A DNA stretch of 64,000 nt from Pseudomonas lalkuanensis (GTDB lineage Bacteria > Pseudomonadota > Gammaproteobacteria > Pseudomonadales > Pseudomonadaceae). The notes beneath the pieces were generated by a model, which saw nothing but the letters and a program-made list of their open reading frames with translations, was not told where the DNA came from and searched no databases. Positions within the stretch are counted from its first letter, which is position 1. The number at the start of each line of letters is the position of its first letter. The DNA is taken from NCBI RefSeq assembly GCF_008807375.1, contig NZ_CP043311.1, positions 3,390,001-3,454,000 on the forward strand, in the 5' to 3' direction. Shown in pieces: positions 1-9,550 of the stretch. A program made the translations under genes and the position numbers.

Positions 1-2
1 TC

Positions 3-665
3 GTGATGTTCAACCATCCGGTGTTCTTCGTGCGTGACGTGGCCGAGTACCGGCAGAACTTCAACGCCCAGGCCAACGGCCAGAAAGTCGGCGCCTTCTT
101 CCCCGGCCTCGACCCGCGCAGCTGGGAAATCCGTCACCTGATCATCGCCCTGAAGACCCTCGCACCGGCTCCGGACAGCCCGGTTAGCGCCACCTACAGC
201 TCCATTTCGCCGTACAAGCTGGGCCAGGCGAACATCAAGTACCGGGTCATTCCCGACCCGCAGAGCTGCCCGCCCTACGCGTTGCCGGAGCAGAACACCG
301 CCCTGCCCAACTTCCTGCGCAATGCCCTGTACCAGCAACTGTCCCTCGACCGTGTGCCGGCCTGCTTCGCCTTCCAGGTACAGAAGCAGAACGCCCAGCA
401 CTACATGCCGATCGAGGACACCAGCGTCGAGTGGGACGAATCCATCTCCCCCTTCGTGACCGTCGCCACCATCAAGGTCCCGGCTCAGGACTTCGACAGC
501 CGCGAGCAGAACCTCGCCTGCGACAACCTCTCCTTCAACCCCTGGCACGGCCTGCCCGAGCATCGCCCCATCGGCGGCATCAACCGGTTGCGCAAGGCGG
601 TGTACGAGGCGGTGAGCGCCTATCGCCACGAACGCAATGGAGCGAGCGACGCGACCAGCCCTTGA
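3..665 (+). CDS. Catalase-family (heme) protein, 3' part
   Basis: The reading frame is open from the left edge of the window, so this is the C-terminal 220 residues or more of a longer protein. It matches the C-terminal half of catalase-like heme proteins: an SPFVTVATIKVPAQDFDS segment near residue 148, then FNPWHGLPEHRPIGGINRLR and a final R-x-x-x-Y helix where this family places its proximal heme tyrosine. Such proteins act on peroxides or fatty-acid hydroperoxides; the substrate cannot be read here. The GTG at position 3 is very likely internal, not the start. A REP palindrome follows the stop. It differs from the SrpA-like peroxidase at 12.4 kb and does not share its promoter motif in what is visible. 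Confidence 0.75.
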   Translation: MMFNHPVFFVRDVAEYRQNFNAQANGQKVGAFFPGLDPRSWEIRHLIIALKTLAPAPDSPVSATYSSISPYKLGQANIKYRVIPDPQSCPPYALPEQNTALPNFLRNALYQQLSLDRVPACFAFQVQKQNAQHYMPIEDTSVEWDESISPFVTVATIKVPAQDFDSREQNLACDNLSFNPWHGLPEHRPIGGINRLRKAVYEAVSAYRHERNGASDATSP

Positions 666-673
666 GAAGGTCT

Positions 674-715
674 CTGTGGGAGCGAATTCATTCGCGAATG
701 AATTCGCTCCCACAG
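674..715. repeat. REP palindrome, perfect 42 bp
   Basis: A perfect inverted repeat, each arm reading CTGTGGGAGCGAATTCATTC plus G towards the centre. It is the cleanest copy of the REP family scattered through this window and lies nine bases after the stop of the catalase-like gene, where it could also act as a transcript-end hairpin. Confidence 0.9.
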
Positions 716-946
716 GCAATGGCTGTCTGCTCCACCAGCCCCACCCATCAGTCCGGCAAGGACTTGCCCCATGCTGGTGCTAGCCTTTTCTGATACCCGC
801 CGGGCGCCCAGAGCCCGTCCGGCGCAGCGCCTACGGGCCACCCCATCGACCGCGGATCCAGCCCGAGGCCAGCCCGGCTGCCCGTCCCGCCTTCGCCATG
901 AAGCCCGCTCCGGACAGCGAACGTCCACAGGTCACGGAGTAAGGCC

Positions 947-1906
947 ATGGCCCAACATCGCGGCGCCCTGCCACAACTGGAGGGCGAACTTTTCCTCACC
1001 GACGGTGGCATCGAGACCACCCTGGTTTTCCATGAAGGGATTGCCCTTCCCGATTTCGCGGCCTTCGTGCTGCTCAACTACCCCGACGGCCTGGGAGCCC
1101 TGCGCACGTACTTCCGCGCCTACTGCGCCCTCGCCAGCCATTACGGCACCGGGCTGATCCTGGAAAGTCCGACCTGGCGCGCCAATCCCGACTGGGCCAG
1201 GCACCTCGGCTTCACCCCCCAGGGAATGGCCGAGGCCAATCGCCAGGCCATCGCCCTGCTGCAGGAATTGCGCAGTGAAGTGGAAAGCGGCCGCACCCCG
1301 GTGGTGATCAGCGGCTGCATCGGCCCGCGGGGCGATGGTTATGTCGCCGACGAGGCCATGGACGAGTTCCAGGCGCAGCGTTACCACAGCGAGCAGATCG
1401 GCGTATTCGCCGAGACCGCCGCCGACATGGTCACTGCCCTCACCATGAACTACGTGGACGAAGCGCTGGGTATCGCCCTCGCCGCGCGCGAGGCCCGCCT
1501 GCCCGTGGTCATCTCCTTCAGCGTGGAAACCGACGGCAGGCTGCCCACCGGCCAGACACTGAAGGAAGCCATCGAGCAGGTCGACAGCGCCACCGCCGCC
1601 TACCCGGCCTACTACATGATCAATTGCGCGCACCCCGACCATTTCGAGGATGTGCTGGTACCGGGCAGCCGCTGGGTGCAGCGCATTCGCGGGTTGCGCG
1701 CCAACGCCTCGCGCCGGAGCCACGCCGAGTTGAACGAGGCGGTCGCCCTGGACAGCGGCGACCCGGAAGAACTGGGCGTCCAGTACGCGCGGCTGCGTCA
1801 GCGCCTGCCGCACATCAACGTGATGGGTGGCTGCTGCGGCACCGACCACCGTCATATCGAGCAGATCGCCAAGGCGTGCAAGCCGTTGTTCCGCGCGGCG
1901 TTGTAG
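947..1906 (+). CDS. Homocysteine S-methyltransferase family protein
   Basis: A 319-residue protein with the fold signature of the zinc-dependent homocysteine/thiol S-methyltransferase family: LTDGGIETTL at the N-terminus, INCAHP near residue 226 supplying the first zinc cysteine, and GGCCGTDHRHI near residue 291 supplying the adjacent pair. The expected reaction is methyl transfer to homocysteine or another thiol from a donor such as S-methylmethionine or a betaine; the donor cannot be inferred. The ATG is preceded by GGAGTAAG, a fair ribosome site. It stands alone between two REP elements, so it is probably a single-gene transcript. Confidence 0.88.
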   Translation: MAQHRGALPQLEGELFLTDGGIETTLVFHEGIALPDFAAFVLLNYPDGLGALRTYFRAYCALASHYGTGLILESPTWRANPDWARHLGFTPQGMAEANRQAIALLQELRSEVESGRTPVVISGCIGPRGDGYVADEAMDEFQAQRYHSEQIGVFAETAADMVTALTMNYVDEALGIALAAREARLPVVISFSVETDGRLPTGQTLKEAIEQVDSATAAYPAYYMINCAHPDHFEDVLVPGSRWVQRIRGLRANASRRSHAELNEAVALDSGDPEELGVQYARLRQRLPHINVMGGCCGTDHRHIEQIAKACKPLFRAAL

Positions 1907-1919
1907 TGGCCGCGATCCC

Positions 1920-2014
1920 TGTGGGGACGATTTCAATCGCTATGGGCCGCGCAGCGGCCCCGAAGATGGGTGGGCAGCACTTCGTCCTGCTCAGCGACTG
2001 AAGTCGCCCCCACA
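1920..2014. repeat. REP pair (BIME-like element)
   Basis: A head TGTGGGGACGATTTCAATCGC at 1920-1940 faces its inverted partner GCGACTGAAGTCGCCCCCACA at about 1994-2014, separated by a GC-rich spacer containing the hairpin GGGCCGCGCAGCGGCCC. It belongs to the same family as the element at 674 but is of the longer two-ended type. Confidence 0.75.
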
Positions 2015-2127
2015 ATACAGCCATCAACTCCCCACACATCCACTTGCACCTGCGTTTCCCACCGCGAATACCCGACAAAATGCCTCAACTATGCTGTAAG
2101 TGAACACGGCATGGCAGGAGGCCCCCC

Positions 2128-3507
2128 ATGATCCGCTGGCTGCTTGGCAGGCTGCTGTGCCTGGCCCTGCTCTTGCCCGGCACGCTGCTGGCCGCCGGGA
2201 GCGTCACCGTGCTGAGCGTGGACGGCCCCATCGGCCCGGCCACCGCCGACTACCTGACCCGAGGCATCGAACGCGCCGAGGCCGACAAGTCGCAACTGGT
2301 GGTGATCCAGATCGATACCCCGGGCGGCCTCGACACCTCGATGCGCAGCATCATCAAGGCGATCCTCGCGAGCCCCGTGCCCGTCGCCAGCTTCGTCGGC
2401 CCCAGCGGCGCCAGGGCGGCCAGCGCCGGCACCTACATCCTCTACGCCAGCCATATCGCCGCCATGGCACCGGGAACCAACCTCGGCGCAGCGACTCCCG
2501 TGCAGATCGGCGGCATGCCCGGGCAACCGGAGGGCGACAAGCCCACCGGCGACAAGGGCGAGAAGAAGGACGACAAGACCGGCGCCAGAGGCAATGAGGA
2601 AACCCTGGCCCGCAAGCAGGTCAACGATGCTGCTGCCTACATCCGCGGCCTGGCGCAAATGCGCGGACGCAATGCCGAATGGGCCGAACAGGCGGTGCGC
2701 GAATCCGTCAGCCTGTCCGCCACCGACGCCGAGCGCCTGAAGGTGGTGGACCTGCTCGCCAATGACGTCAACGACCTGATAGCCAAGGTGAATGGGCGGA
2801 CCCTCGAGATCGCCGGGCACAAGGTCACGCTCACTACCGCTGGCGCACCGCTGGTCCAGCATGAACCGGACTGGCGGGCACAGATCCTCGCGGTGATCAC
2901 CAACCCCAGCGTCGCGCTGATCCTGATGATGATCGGGGTCTACGGCCTGATCTTCGAATTCTCCAACCCCGGTAGCGGCATCGGCGGTGTGATCGGCGGT
3001 ATCTGCCTGATCCTCGCCCTTTATGCCCTGCAGCTATTGCCGGTGAACTTCGCCGGCATCGCCCTGATCCTGCTCGGCATCCTGTTCATGGCGGCGGAAG
3101 CCTTCATGCCCAGCTTCGGCATCATCGGCTTCGGCGGTATCGCCGCCTTCGTGGTCGGCGCCGTGATCCTGATCGACACCGAAGTACCAGGCTTCGGCAT
3201 CCCCCTGTCGCTGATCGTCACCGTGGGGCTGTCCAGCGGACTGGCGATCTTCGCCATCATCGCCATGGCGGTGCGGGCGCGCAGGCAGGCGCTGGTCAGC
3301 GGCGACGCCGGGCTGGTGGGCAGCCAGGCCATCCTGCTCGACCTGGTGGCGAACGACCCGTACAGCGGCTGGGTGCAGTTGCAGGGCGAACGCTGGCAGG
3401 TGCGCAGCGAATCCCCATTGAGGAGCGGCCAGCGCGTACTGGTGCTGGCGCGCAACGGACTGTTGCTGGACGTGAAGGCGGATGAAGGTCCGCCCAAAGG
3501 AGACTGA
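2128..3507 (+). CDS. NfeD-type membrane serine protease (long form)
   Basis: A 459-residue protein in three parts: a signal/TM segment (residues 1-22), a ClpP/crotonase-like protease domain (about 28-245) with the nucleophile serine in RAASAGTYI near residue 98 and the [12 protein letters not shown] segment holding the expected base lysine, then four to five hydrophobic helices (about 255-375) and an OB-fold NfeD tail (about 390-455). Long NfeD proteins cleave the hydrophobic C-terminus of the partner stomatin/slipin. A charged Gly/Lys/Asp-rich insertion (about 133-155) separates the serine and lysine. AGGAG sits eight bases before the ATG. The next gene starts three bases after the stop, which supports the NfeD-slipin operon. 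Confidence 0.92.
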   Translation: MIRWLLGRLLCLALLLPGTLLAAGSVTVLSVDGPIGPATADYLTRGIERAEADKSQLVVIQIDTPGGLDTSMRSIIKAILASPVPVASFVGPSGARAASAGTYILYASHIAAMAPGTNLGAATPVQIGGMPGQPEGDKPTGDKGEKKDDKTGARGNEETLARKQVNDAAAYIRGLAQMRGRNAEWAEQAVRESVSLSATDAERLKVVDLLANDVNDLIAKVNGRTLEIAGHKVTLTTAGAPLVQHEPDWRAQILAVITNPSVALILMMIGVYGLIFEFSNPGSGIGGVIGGICLILALYALQLLPVNFAGIALILLGILFMAAEAFMPSFGIIGFGGIAAFVVGAVILIDTEVPGFGIPLSLIVTVGLSSGLAIFAIIAMAVRARRQALVSGDAGLVGSQAILLDLVANDPYSGWVQLQGERWQVRSESPLRSGQRVLVLARNGLLLDVKADEGPPKGD

Positions 3508-3509
3508 AC

Positions 3510-4277
3510 ATGGCCTTTCCGCTGAGTTTTGCCACCCTCCTGTTCCTGCTGATCGTGCTGGCGGTTTCGGCCATCCGCATCTTCCGAGAATACGAGCGCG
3601 GCGTGGTGTTCCAGCTCGGGCGCTTCTGGAAGGTCAAGGGGCCGGGGCTGGTGCTGATCATCCCGGCCATCCAGCAGGTGGTGCGGGTGGACCTGCGCAC
3701 CGTGGTGCTGGACGTGCCTCCCCAGGACGTGATTTCTCGCGACAACGTCTCGGTGAAGGTCAACGCAGTGCTCTACTTCCGGGTGCTGGACCCGCAACGC
3801 GCCATCATCCAGGTGGAGAACTTCCTCATGGCCACCAGCCAGTTGGCCCAGACCACCCTGCGCGCGGTGCTCGGCAAGCATGAGCTGGACGAGATGCTGG
3901 CCGAGCGCGAACGCCTCAACGTCGATATCCAGCAGGCCCTGGACTCCCAGACCGATGCCTGGGGCATCAAGGTCTCCAACGTCGAGATCAAGCACGTCGA
4001 CATCAACGAATCCATGGTCCGCGCCATCGCCCGCCAGGCCGAGGCCGAACGCGAACGCCGGGCCAAGGTGATCCACGCCGAAGGCGAGCTGCAGGCCTCG
4101 GAGAAACTGATGCAGGCCGCCGAGATGCTCAGCCGCCAGGACGGCGCCATGCAGTTGCGCTACATGCAGACGCTCGGCTCCATCGCCAATGACAAGACCA
4201 CCACTATCGTCTTCCCCCTGCCAGTGGACTTGCTCGGCGGCATGGCCAAGGGTGGGCGAAAGGACCAGGAAAGCTGA
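3510..4277 (+). CDS. Slipin (stomatin/prohibitin SPFH protein)
   Basis: A 255-residue SPFH-domain protein: one N-terminal membrane hairpin (residues 3-22), the signature [13 protein letters not shown], the [23 protein letters not shown] core, and an alanine/glutamate-rich coiled coil (about 165-215) typical of oligomer-forming slipins. It probably forms a membrane ring or microdomain and is processed or guarded by the NfeD protease encoded immediately upstream; the ribosome site AAAGGAG overlaps the end of nfeD. The conserved C-terminal hydrophobic segment ([13 protein letters not shown]) is the known kind of target for NfeD proteases. Confidence 0.93.
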   Translation: MAFPLSFATLLFLLIVLAVSAIRIFREYERGVVFQLGRFWKVKGPGLVLIIPAIQQVVRVDLRTVVLDVPPQDVISRDNVSVKVNAVLYFRVLDPQRAIIQVENFLMATSQLAQTTLRAVLGKHELDEMLAERERLNVDIQQALDSQTDAWGIKVSNVEIKHVDINESMVRAIARQAEAERERRAKVIHAEGELQASEKLMQAAEMLSRQDGAMQLRYMQTLGSIANDKTTTIVFPLPVDLLGGMAKGGRKDQES

Positions 4278-4308
4278 CCGCATTCCCGAGATAGCCTGTT
4301 TCCCCCGA

Positions 4309-4335
4309 GGTTTTCAGGGAGATTCCCTGAAAACC
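4309..4335. terminator. Hairpin after the nfeD-slipin operon
   Basis: A perfect 12-bp stem (GGTTTTCAGGGA paired with TCCCTGAAAACC) around a three-base loop, 31 bases after the slipin stop and 77 bases before ald. There is no U tract on either side, so it may be a transcript-stabilising or attenuating hairpin rather than an intrinsic terminator. Confidence 0.5.
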
Positions 4336-4411
4336 AGCCACTATTCGGCGGGGGCGCAGCGGCCGGGTTTCTACACTTGTTCAAAGGACAACAAGAACCC
4401 TGGAGGTCGCC

Positions 4412-5533
4412 ATGCGTATCGGAGTGCCGAAGGAGATCAAGAACCACGAATACCGGGTCGGCCTGACCCCGCAATCTGTGGCCGAATTGACCCGCCTGGG
4501 GCATGAGGTCTGGGTGGAGACCAGGGCCGGTACCGCGATCGGATTTTCCGACGAGGACTACCAGGCCGCCGGTGCCAGGACTGCCAGCGGCGCCGGGGAG
4601 GTCTTCGAGCAAGCCGAACTCATCGTCAAGGTCAAGGAACCCCTGACCCAGGAGCGCGCGCGCCTGCGTCCGGAGCAGACCCTGTTCACCTACCTCCACC
4701 TGGCCCCGGATCGCCCGCAGACCGAAGAGCTGATCGCCTCCGGCGCCACCTGCATCGCCTACGAAACCGTCACCGACAGCCATGGCCGCCTGCCCCTGCT
4801 TGCGCCCATGTCGGAAGTGGCCGGGCGCATGTCCATCCAGGCCGGTGCCAGTTGCCTGGAAAAAGCCAAGGGCGGCCGTGGCGTGCTGCTGGGCGGCGTG
4901 CCCGGCGTGGCACCGGGCAAGGTCGTGGTGCTGGGCGGCGGCGTGGTCGGTACCCATGCGCTGGCCATGGCGGTCGGCCTGGGCGCCGATGTCACCGTTC
5001 TGGACAAGAGCGTGGACACCCTGCGCCGGCTCGACTCTCTCTACGGCAATCGCATCACCACCCTGTACTCCACCCACGGCACCGTGCGCGAGCAGGTGCT
5101 GGCGGCCGACCTGGTGATTGGCGGCGTACTCATCCCCGGCGCTGCCGCACCCAAGCTCATTACCGCCGAAATGGTGGCACGCATGCAGGAAGGTGCGGTG
5201 CTGGTGGATGTGGCCATCGACCAGGGCGGTTGTGCGGAAACTTCGCATGCCACCACCCACGCCGAGCCCACCTACGTAGTCGACGGCGTGGTGCACTACT
5301 GCGTGGCCAACATGCCCGGCGCCGTGGCACGTACCTCGACCCTGGCGCTGAACAACGCCACCCTGCCCTTCGTCATCGCCCTGGCGCAGAAAGGCACGCG
5401 CAAGGCGCTGGAAGACGACCTGCACCTGCGCCATGGCCTGAACGTGGCGAAGGGACGGCTCACCAATGGCAGCGTCGCCGCCGCGCATCGTATGGACTAC
5501 GTGCACCTGGAAGAAATGCTCAAGCTGCTTTGA
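4412..5533 (+). CDS. ald: Alanine dehydrogenase
   Basis: A 373-residue enzyme, the usual length, that interconverts L-alanine with pyruvate and ammonia using NAD. The N-terminus [20 protein letters not shown] is the AlaDH/PNT signature; the catalytic lysine lies in [16 protein letters not shown] sequence (residues about 74-97), and the Rossmann fold is visible at [13 protein letters not shown] (about 171-183). CAxTSHATTHxEPTY near residue 270 is also typical. A GGAGGT ribosome site lies nine bases before the ATG. No Lrp-type regulator is adjacent, although ald is often Lrp-controlled. It is a single gene followed by a REP pair. Confidence 0.96.
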   Translation: MRIGVPKEIKNHEYRVGLTPQSVAELTRLGHEVWVETRAGTAIGFSDEDYQAAGARTASGAGEVFEQAELIVKVKEPLTQERARLRPEQTLFTYLHLAPDRPQTEELIASGATCIAYETVTDSHGRLPLLAPMSEVAGRMSIQAGASCLEKAKGGRGVLLGGVPGVAPGKVVVLGGGVVGTHALAMAVGLGADVTVLDKSVDTLRRLDSLYGNRITTLYSTHGTVREQVLAADLVIGGVLIPGAAAPKLITAEMVARMQEGAVLVDVAIDQGGCAETSHATTHAEPTYVVDGVVHYCVANMPGAVARTSTLALNNATLPFVIALAQKGTRKALEDDLHLRHGLNVAKGRLTNGSVAAAHRMDYVHLEEMLKLL

Positions 5534-5545
5534 GCTCATCTTCTT

Positions 5546-5610
5546 TCGCGATTGAAATCGCTCCCACAGGGCGCTCCGACTTCACCTTGTGGGAGCGAAT
5601 TCATTCGCGA
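5546..5610. repeat. REP pair, tail-to-tail
   Basis: An inverted arm CGCGATTGAAATCGCTCCCACA is followed by the direct arm TGTGGGAGCGAATTCATTCGCG with about 20 bases between. The two halves carry the two different arm types of this family (ATTTCAATCGC and AATTCATTCGC), and their order is the reverse of the composite elements at 39.6, 42.7 and 44.5 kb. Confidence 0.8.
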
Positions 5611-5981
5611 TGCCAGTCACGCCCCGGCTCAAACCTGCACATCTTTGCCGCAAATCCGACTAACGGCGATTCAGCATTTGACGTCAAAATGCCAGCATTC
5701 GCGCCACGCTGAAAGCCGCCCGGCCGACAGCCCGAAAGGCCCCCCTCTCCGGACCATAACCAGTATCAGAACCGGTAAGGGATAGCGGCACGTCGATACC
5801 CCGGCGCCCGCGATCCAGGCTCCGCCCCAGCACCCTGCCCCTGTTCCCCCGGCCCGCCACGCGGCGCCGGCGATAGCCCGTGGTGACGGCCAATGCCATG
5901 GATCGACTGACCCGCCCCAGGCACAACCTGCGCGCGGCAACCGGCATACCCCTGCCAGAAACCTTGGATGGATACCTTGCG
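5611..5981. other. Intergenic leader upstream of the chemoreceptor
   Basis: A 371-base stretch without a convincing gene. It contains the 12-bp perfect palindrome TTTGACGTCAAA at 5677-5688 inside a slightly longer imperfect inverted repeat (GCATTTGAC / GTCAAAATGC), which looks like an operator or part of a promoter region. I see no clear -35/-10 pair and no sigma-54 site. Confidence 0.4.
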
Positions 5982-7874
5982 ATGCCCTCAAACCTGAAGT
6001 TCAGCCAAAAGATCCTGCTGGCCGCCTCGCTGGTGATGATCGTGGCCTTCACCCTCTTCGTGCTGTTCAACGACTACCGCCAGCGCCAGGCCCTGAACGC
6101 CGACGTGCATGCCTCGCTGCAAGAGGTGGGCAGCCTGGCCACCCGCAACATCAAGACCTGGCTGGAGGGCCGCATCCAACTGGTGGAATCCCTGGCCCAG
6201 CAGTTGTCCAGCAATGGCCAGCAGGGCGAGCCGCTGACCGCCGCGCTGAACCTGCCGGTGTACGGCCAGCGCTTCCAGCTCACCTACTTCGGCGGCGTCG
6301 ACGGCGCCATGACCTCGGTTCCCGCCGGCAACCGTCCGGCCGATTACGACCCGCGCGTCCGTGGCTGGTACAAGGCCGCCAGCGCCATCCAGGGCACCGC
6401 CCTGACCGAGCCCTATATCGCCGCCTCGTCGCAGAAGCTGGTGATCACCATCGCCACGCCGGTTCACCGTGATGGCCAGATGGCCGGCGTGGCCGGCGCC
6501 GACATGGAGCTGGCGAACATCGCCCAACTGATCGACTCGCTGAAGCTCCAGGGCCATGGCCATGCCTTCCTGGTGAGCGCCGAAGGCAAGGTGCTGCTGC
6601 ACCCGGACAACCGCTACATCCTCAAGGGCATCAACGAGCTGTACCCGCAGGACACCCCGAAGGTGGCTGCCGGCGTCAGCGAGTTCGGGGTGGACGGCAA
6701 GACCCAGTTCATCGCCTTCACCCCGCTGGAAGGCCTGCCCGGCGCGAACTGGTACGTCGCCCTGGTGCTGGACCAGGACGCCGCCTTCGCCATGCTCGAT
6801 GAAGTGCGCACCTCGGCGATCGTCGCCACCCTGATCGCCGTGATCGCCACCGTCCTGCTGCTGGGCATGCTGATCCGCGTGCTGATGCAGCCGCTGCACC
6901 AGCTTGGCCATGCCATGCGCGAAATCGCCGATGGCGACGGCGACTTGACCAAGCGGCTCAGCGTTCACGCCCACGATGAGTTCGGTGCGGTGGCCACGTC
7001 CTTCAACCGCTTCGTCGAGCGCGTCCACGGCTCCATCCGCGAAGTGTCCTCAGCCACCACCCATGTGAACCAGGTGGCCAAGCTGGTGCTGAACGCCTCC
7101 AACTCGTCCATGAGCAACTCCGACGAGCAGGCCAACCGCACCAACAGCGTCGCCGCCGCGATCAACGAACTGGGCGCTGCCGCCCAGGAAATCGCCCGCA
7201 ACGCCGCCGATGCCTCGCACCAGGCCTCCTCCGCCCGCACCCTCGCCGAAGACGGTCGCCAGGTGGTGGAACGCACCATCGTCGCGATGAACGAGCTGTC
7301 CGGGAAGATCCGCGCTTCCTGCGGCAACATCGAGACGCTGAACAGCAAGACGGTGAACATCGGCCAGATCCTCGAGGTGATCAAGGGCATCTCCGAGCAG
7401 ACCAACCTGCTGGCGCTCAACGCCGCCATCGAGGCCGCCCGCGCCGGGGAAGCCGGCCGCGGCTTCGCCGTGGTGGCCGACGAGGTGCGCAACCTGGCCC
7501 ACCGCACCCAGGAATCGGCGCAGGAAATCCAGCAGATGATCGAGGAACTGCAGGTCGGCGCCCGCGAAGCGGTCACCACCATGACCGAGAGCCAGCGCTA
7601 CAGCGAGCAGAGCGTGGAAATCGCCAACCAGGCCGGCGAGCGACTGGGCAGCGTGACCCAGCGCATCGGCGAGATCGACGGCATGAACCAGTCGGTGGCC
7701 ACCGCCACCGAGGAACAGACCGCCGTGGTCGACTCGCTGAACATGGACATCACCGAGATCAACACCCTCAACCAGGAAGGCGTGGAAAACCTCCAGGCCA
7801 CCCTGCGTGCCTGCGCCGACCTGGACCAGCAGGCCGCACGGCTGCAGCAGCTGGTGGGGAGTTTCCGGATCTGA
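5982..7874 (+). CDS. Methyl-accepting chemotaxis protein, PctA-like dCACHE receptor
   Basis: A 630-residue transmembrane chemoreceptor. TM1 is at about 10-30, a periplasmic double-CACHE domain at about 31-270, TM2 at about 275-298, HAMP at about 300-350, and a signalling domain whose hairpin tip reads [19 protein letters not shown]. The N-terminus and length resemble the amino-acid receptors PctA/B/C. The amino-acid signature is present: Y122, R127, W129, Y130 in the YDPRVRGWY segment, and D174 in AGADMEL. Ligand is therefore probably an amino acid. An in-frame upstream extension exists to 5880, but the ATG at 5982 gives the family N-terminus; the ribosome site is weak (GGATGG). No C-terminal CheR-binding pentapeptide is seen. 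Confidence 0.93.
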   Translation: MPSNLKFSQKILLAASLVMIVAFTLFVLFNDYRQRQALNADVHASLQEVGSLATRNIKTWLEGRIQLVESLAQQLSSNGQQGEPLTAALNLPVYGQRFQLTYFGGVDGAMTSVPAGNRPADYDPRVRGWYKAASAIQGTALTEPYIAASSQKLVITIATPVHRDGQMAGVAGADMELANIAQLIDSLKLQGHGHAFLVSAEGKVLLHPDNRYILKGINELYPQDTPKVAAGVSEFGVDGKTQFIAFTPLEGLPGANWYVALVLDQDAAFAMLDEVRTSAIVATLIAVIATVLLLGMLIRVLMQPLHQLGHAMREIADGDGDLTKRLSVHAHDEFGAVATSFNRFVERVHGSIREVSSATTHVNQVAKLVLNASNSSMSNSDEQANRTNSVAAAINELGAAAQEIARNAADASHQASSARTLAEDGRQVVERTIVAMNELSGKIRASCGNIETLNSKTVNIGQILEVIKGISEQTNLLALNAAIEAARAGEAGRGFAVVADEVRNLAHRTQESAQEIQQMIEELQVGAREAVTTMTESQRYSEQSVEIANQAGERLGSVTQRIGEIDGMNQSVATATEEQTAVVDSLNMDITEINTLNQEGVENLQATLRACADLDQQAARLQQLVGSFRI

Positions 7875-7974
7875 CGGCAGGTGCTTGCTCGTGTGGGATG
7901 GGCTGATCCTTGCAAGGACAAATTCATTCGCCAATCAGGCGACATGCCTGCCCAAACACAACCCAGCACAATGA

Positions 7975-8000
7975 AAGAAGGCGCCCAAGGGCGCCTTCTT
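7975..8000 (-). terminator. Rho-independent terminator of the I78 lipoprotein gene
   Basis: Perfect stem GAAGGCGCCC / GGGCGCCTTC with A-rich and T-rich flanks, read on the minus strand as a hairpin followed by TTCTTTCATT. It lies 22 bases beyond the stop of the minus-strand lipoprotein gene and could also stop the chemoreceptor transcript from the other side. Confidence 0.75.
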
Positions 8001-8021
8001 CATCAATCGATCCAGTCAGCT

Positions 8022-8348
8022 TCAGCCACAGCTGAACTGCTTCACCACTCCAAGCTCATCGACATCGATGTTCAGGCGGCGGGAGTTGTAGTCCATGGTG
8101 ATCGGCTGGTGAGGGCGCAACACTCGGGCCATCTCGGCACCGGATTGGCGCTTGGCCTGCTCGACCAGCGCGGTATCCGCGTTCTTACCCACCAGGGCGG
8201 CCACAGCGGCACTACTGCAGGTGCCGGAGAGCGACGCCTCGGCGGCCTGGGCGGCAGCGGCGGGAGTCTCGGGCTTGTCTGTCGAGCTGCAACCGGCCAG
8301 GAGCAGGCCGGCAAGGGCGAGACTGAGGGAAATCGGCTTGAAGTACAT
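8022..8348 (-). CDS. Lipoprotein with peptidase-inhibitor I78 domain
   Basis: A 108-residue lipoprotein. The signal peptide ends in the lipobox LLLAGC (cysteine near residue 19), followed by an Ala/Pro-rich linker and an inhibitor-I78 domain: CSSAAVAALVGKNAD, then VEQAKRQSGAEMARVLRPHQPIT and the closing DYNSRRLNIDVDE segment with a terminal FSC. Family members inhibit serine proteases such as elastase or subtilisin; a periplasmic or outer-membrane guarding role is inferred. The chosen ATG has AGAGGA nine bases upstream; a longer in-frame extension to 8444 lacks a signal peptide and was rejected. An intrinsic terminator follows. Confidence 0.88.
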   Translation of the reverse strand: MYFKPISLSLALAGLLLAGCSSTDKPETPAAAAQAAEASLSGTCSSAAVAALVGKNADTALVEQAKRQSGAEMARVLRPHQPITMDYNSRRLNIDVDELGVVKQFSCG

Positions 8349-8519
8349 ATTGGGTCCTCTACTAAACGAACATCCTGGCGTGCGCCTGCAATGGCGTTGT
8401 GCATCGCGGCGGGGCTCCTGCCCGCGAGCGCACGGCCGGTGCATTCTATCCTCTGCCTTTGACTCCGGTCAGTCAGCTGCGGCCTAATGCCCCGCTCCTG
8501 AAACCTGCCGAAACACTCC

Positions 8520-9401
8520 ATGCCCCGCACCCCGAGCATACGCCCCAGCACCCTCCACCTGCCCCAGGGCGACTGGAGCACGGTGCTCGACTGCCTCTGT
8601 GACCGCTTCCCCGCCATTCCCCGCGAAACCTGGCTGGAGCGCATGGACACCGGCAAGGTGACCGACGGCGAGGGGAACCCGCTCGGCCCGGCGCATCCCT
8701 ATCAGGTGGCGATGCGGGTGCATTACTTCCGCGAGGTGAAGGGCGAGAAGGCCATTCCCTTCGAGGAAACCGTGCTGCACGTCGACGAGCACCTGGTGGT
8801 GGCCGACAAACCGCACTTCCTTCCGGTGATGCCGGCTGGCGAGTACGTCGAGGAAACCCTGCAGGCGCGTCTGACCCGGCGCCTGGGCAATCCGCACCTG
8901 GTGCCGTTGCACCGCATCGACCGCCACACCGCCGGCCTGGTGCTGTTCTCCGCCAACCCGGCCAGCCGCAACATCTACCACGCGCTGTTCCGCGACCGAG
9001 AGATCCACAAGCGCTACGAAGCCATCGCCCCCGCCCTGCCCCATCTGACGTTTCCGCTGCTGCGGGAAACCCGCCTCGGCAAGGGCGAGCCGTTCTTCCG
9101 CATGCAGGAAGTCGAGGGCGAGCCCAATAGCCGCACCCGCCTGAACGTGCTGGAGAAGAATGGCCACCTCTGGCGCTATGACCTTGAACCCATCACCGGC
9201 AAGCAGCACCAGTTGCGGGTGCACCTGGCGGCCCTCGGCGCGGCCATCTGCAACGACGGGTTCTACCCGGCGCTGACCGACAAGGGCGGGCCTGACGACT
9301 ACTGCCGCCCCCTCAAGCTGCTGGCCCGCAGCCTCGAATTCGATGACCCCATCAGCGGCCAATCGCGCCGTTTCGACAGCCGTTTGCGTCTGGACTGGTA
9401 A
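8520..9401 (+). CDS. RluA-family RNA pseudouridine synthase
   Basis: A 293-residue enzyme that isomerises uridine to pseudouridine in rRNA or tRNA. The catalytic aspartate is in the RluA motif VPLHRIDRHTAGL (near residue 142), and GKQHQLRVHLAALGAAICND near residue 223 is the other conserved block. There is no recognisable S4 domain, only a short N-terminal extension. The target site cannot be determined. It is transcribed divergently from the I78 lipoprotein gene; the ribosome site is weak. The subgroup looks like the stand-alone pseudouridylate synthases common in Pseudomonas rather than RluC or RluD. Confidence 0.9.
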   Translation: MPRTPSIRPSTLHLPQGDWSTVLDCLCDRFPAIPRETWLERMDTGKVTDGEGNPLGPAHPYQVAMRVHYFREVKGEKAIPFEETVLHVDEHLVVADKPHFLPVMPAGEYVEETLQARLTRRLGNPHLVPLHRIDRHTAGLVLFSANPASRNIYHALFRDREIHKRYEAIAPALPHLTFPLLRETRLGKGEPFFRMQEVEGEPNSRTRLNVLEKNGHLWRYDLEPITGKQHQLRVHLAALGAAICNDGFYPALTDKGGPDDYCRPLKLLARSLEFDDPISGQSRRFDSRLRLDW

Positions 9402-9422
9402 ACCCACACCCCGCCGAGCCCC

Positions 9423-9450
9423 TTGACGGCGGATATGACGACAATAATAT
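9423..9450 (+). promoter_or_regulatory. Candidate sigma-70 promoter of lpd3
   Basis: TTGACG at 9423-9428 and TAATAT at 9445-9450 are separated by 16 bases, five of six matches to each consensus box or near it, about 100 bases before the lpd3 start codon. The stretch is distinctly AT-rich compared with its surroundings. Confidence 0.5.
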
Positions 9451-9550
9451 TACATCCGTAATTCAAGCAGGATATCGCCTGGCTGGAAGGCTCGCGGTTG
9501 TCCACTAGGCTTCTGCATTCCCCTTACGACTTTTGCATCGAGGTGAACCC

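Noticed and set aside
674..715. Phage attachment site or IS terminal repeat
   Set aside because: The same palindrome occurs many times in intergenic gaps with no integrase, transposase or target duplication; it is a REP element.
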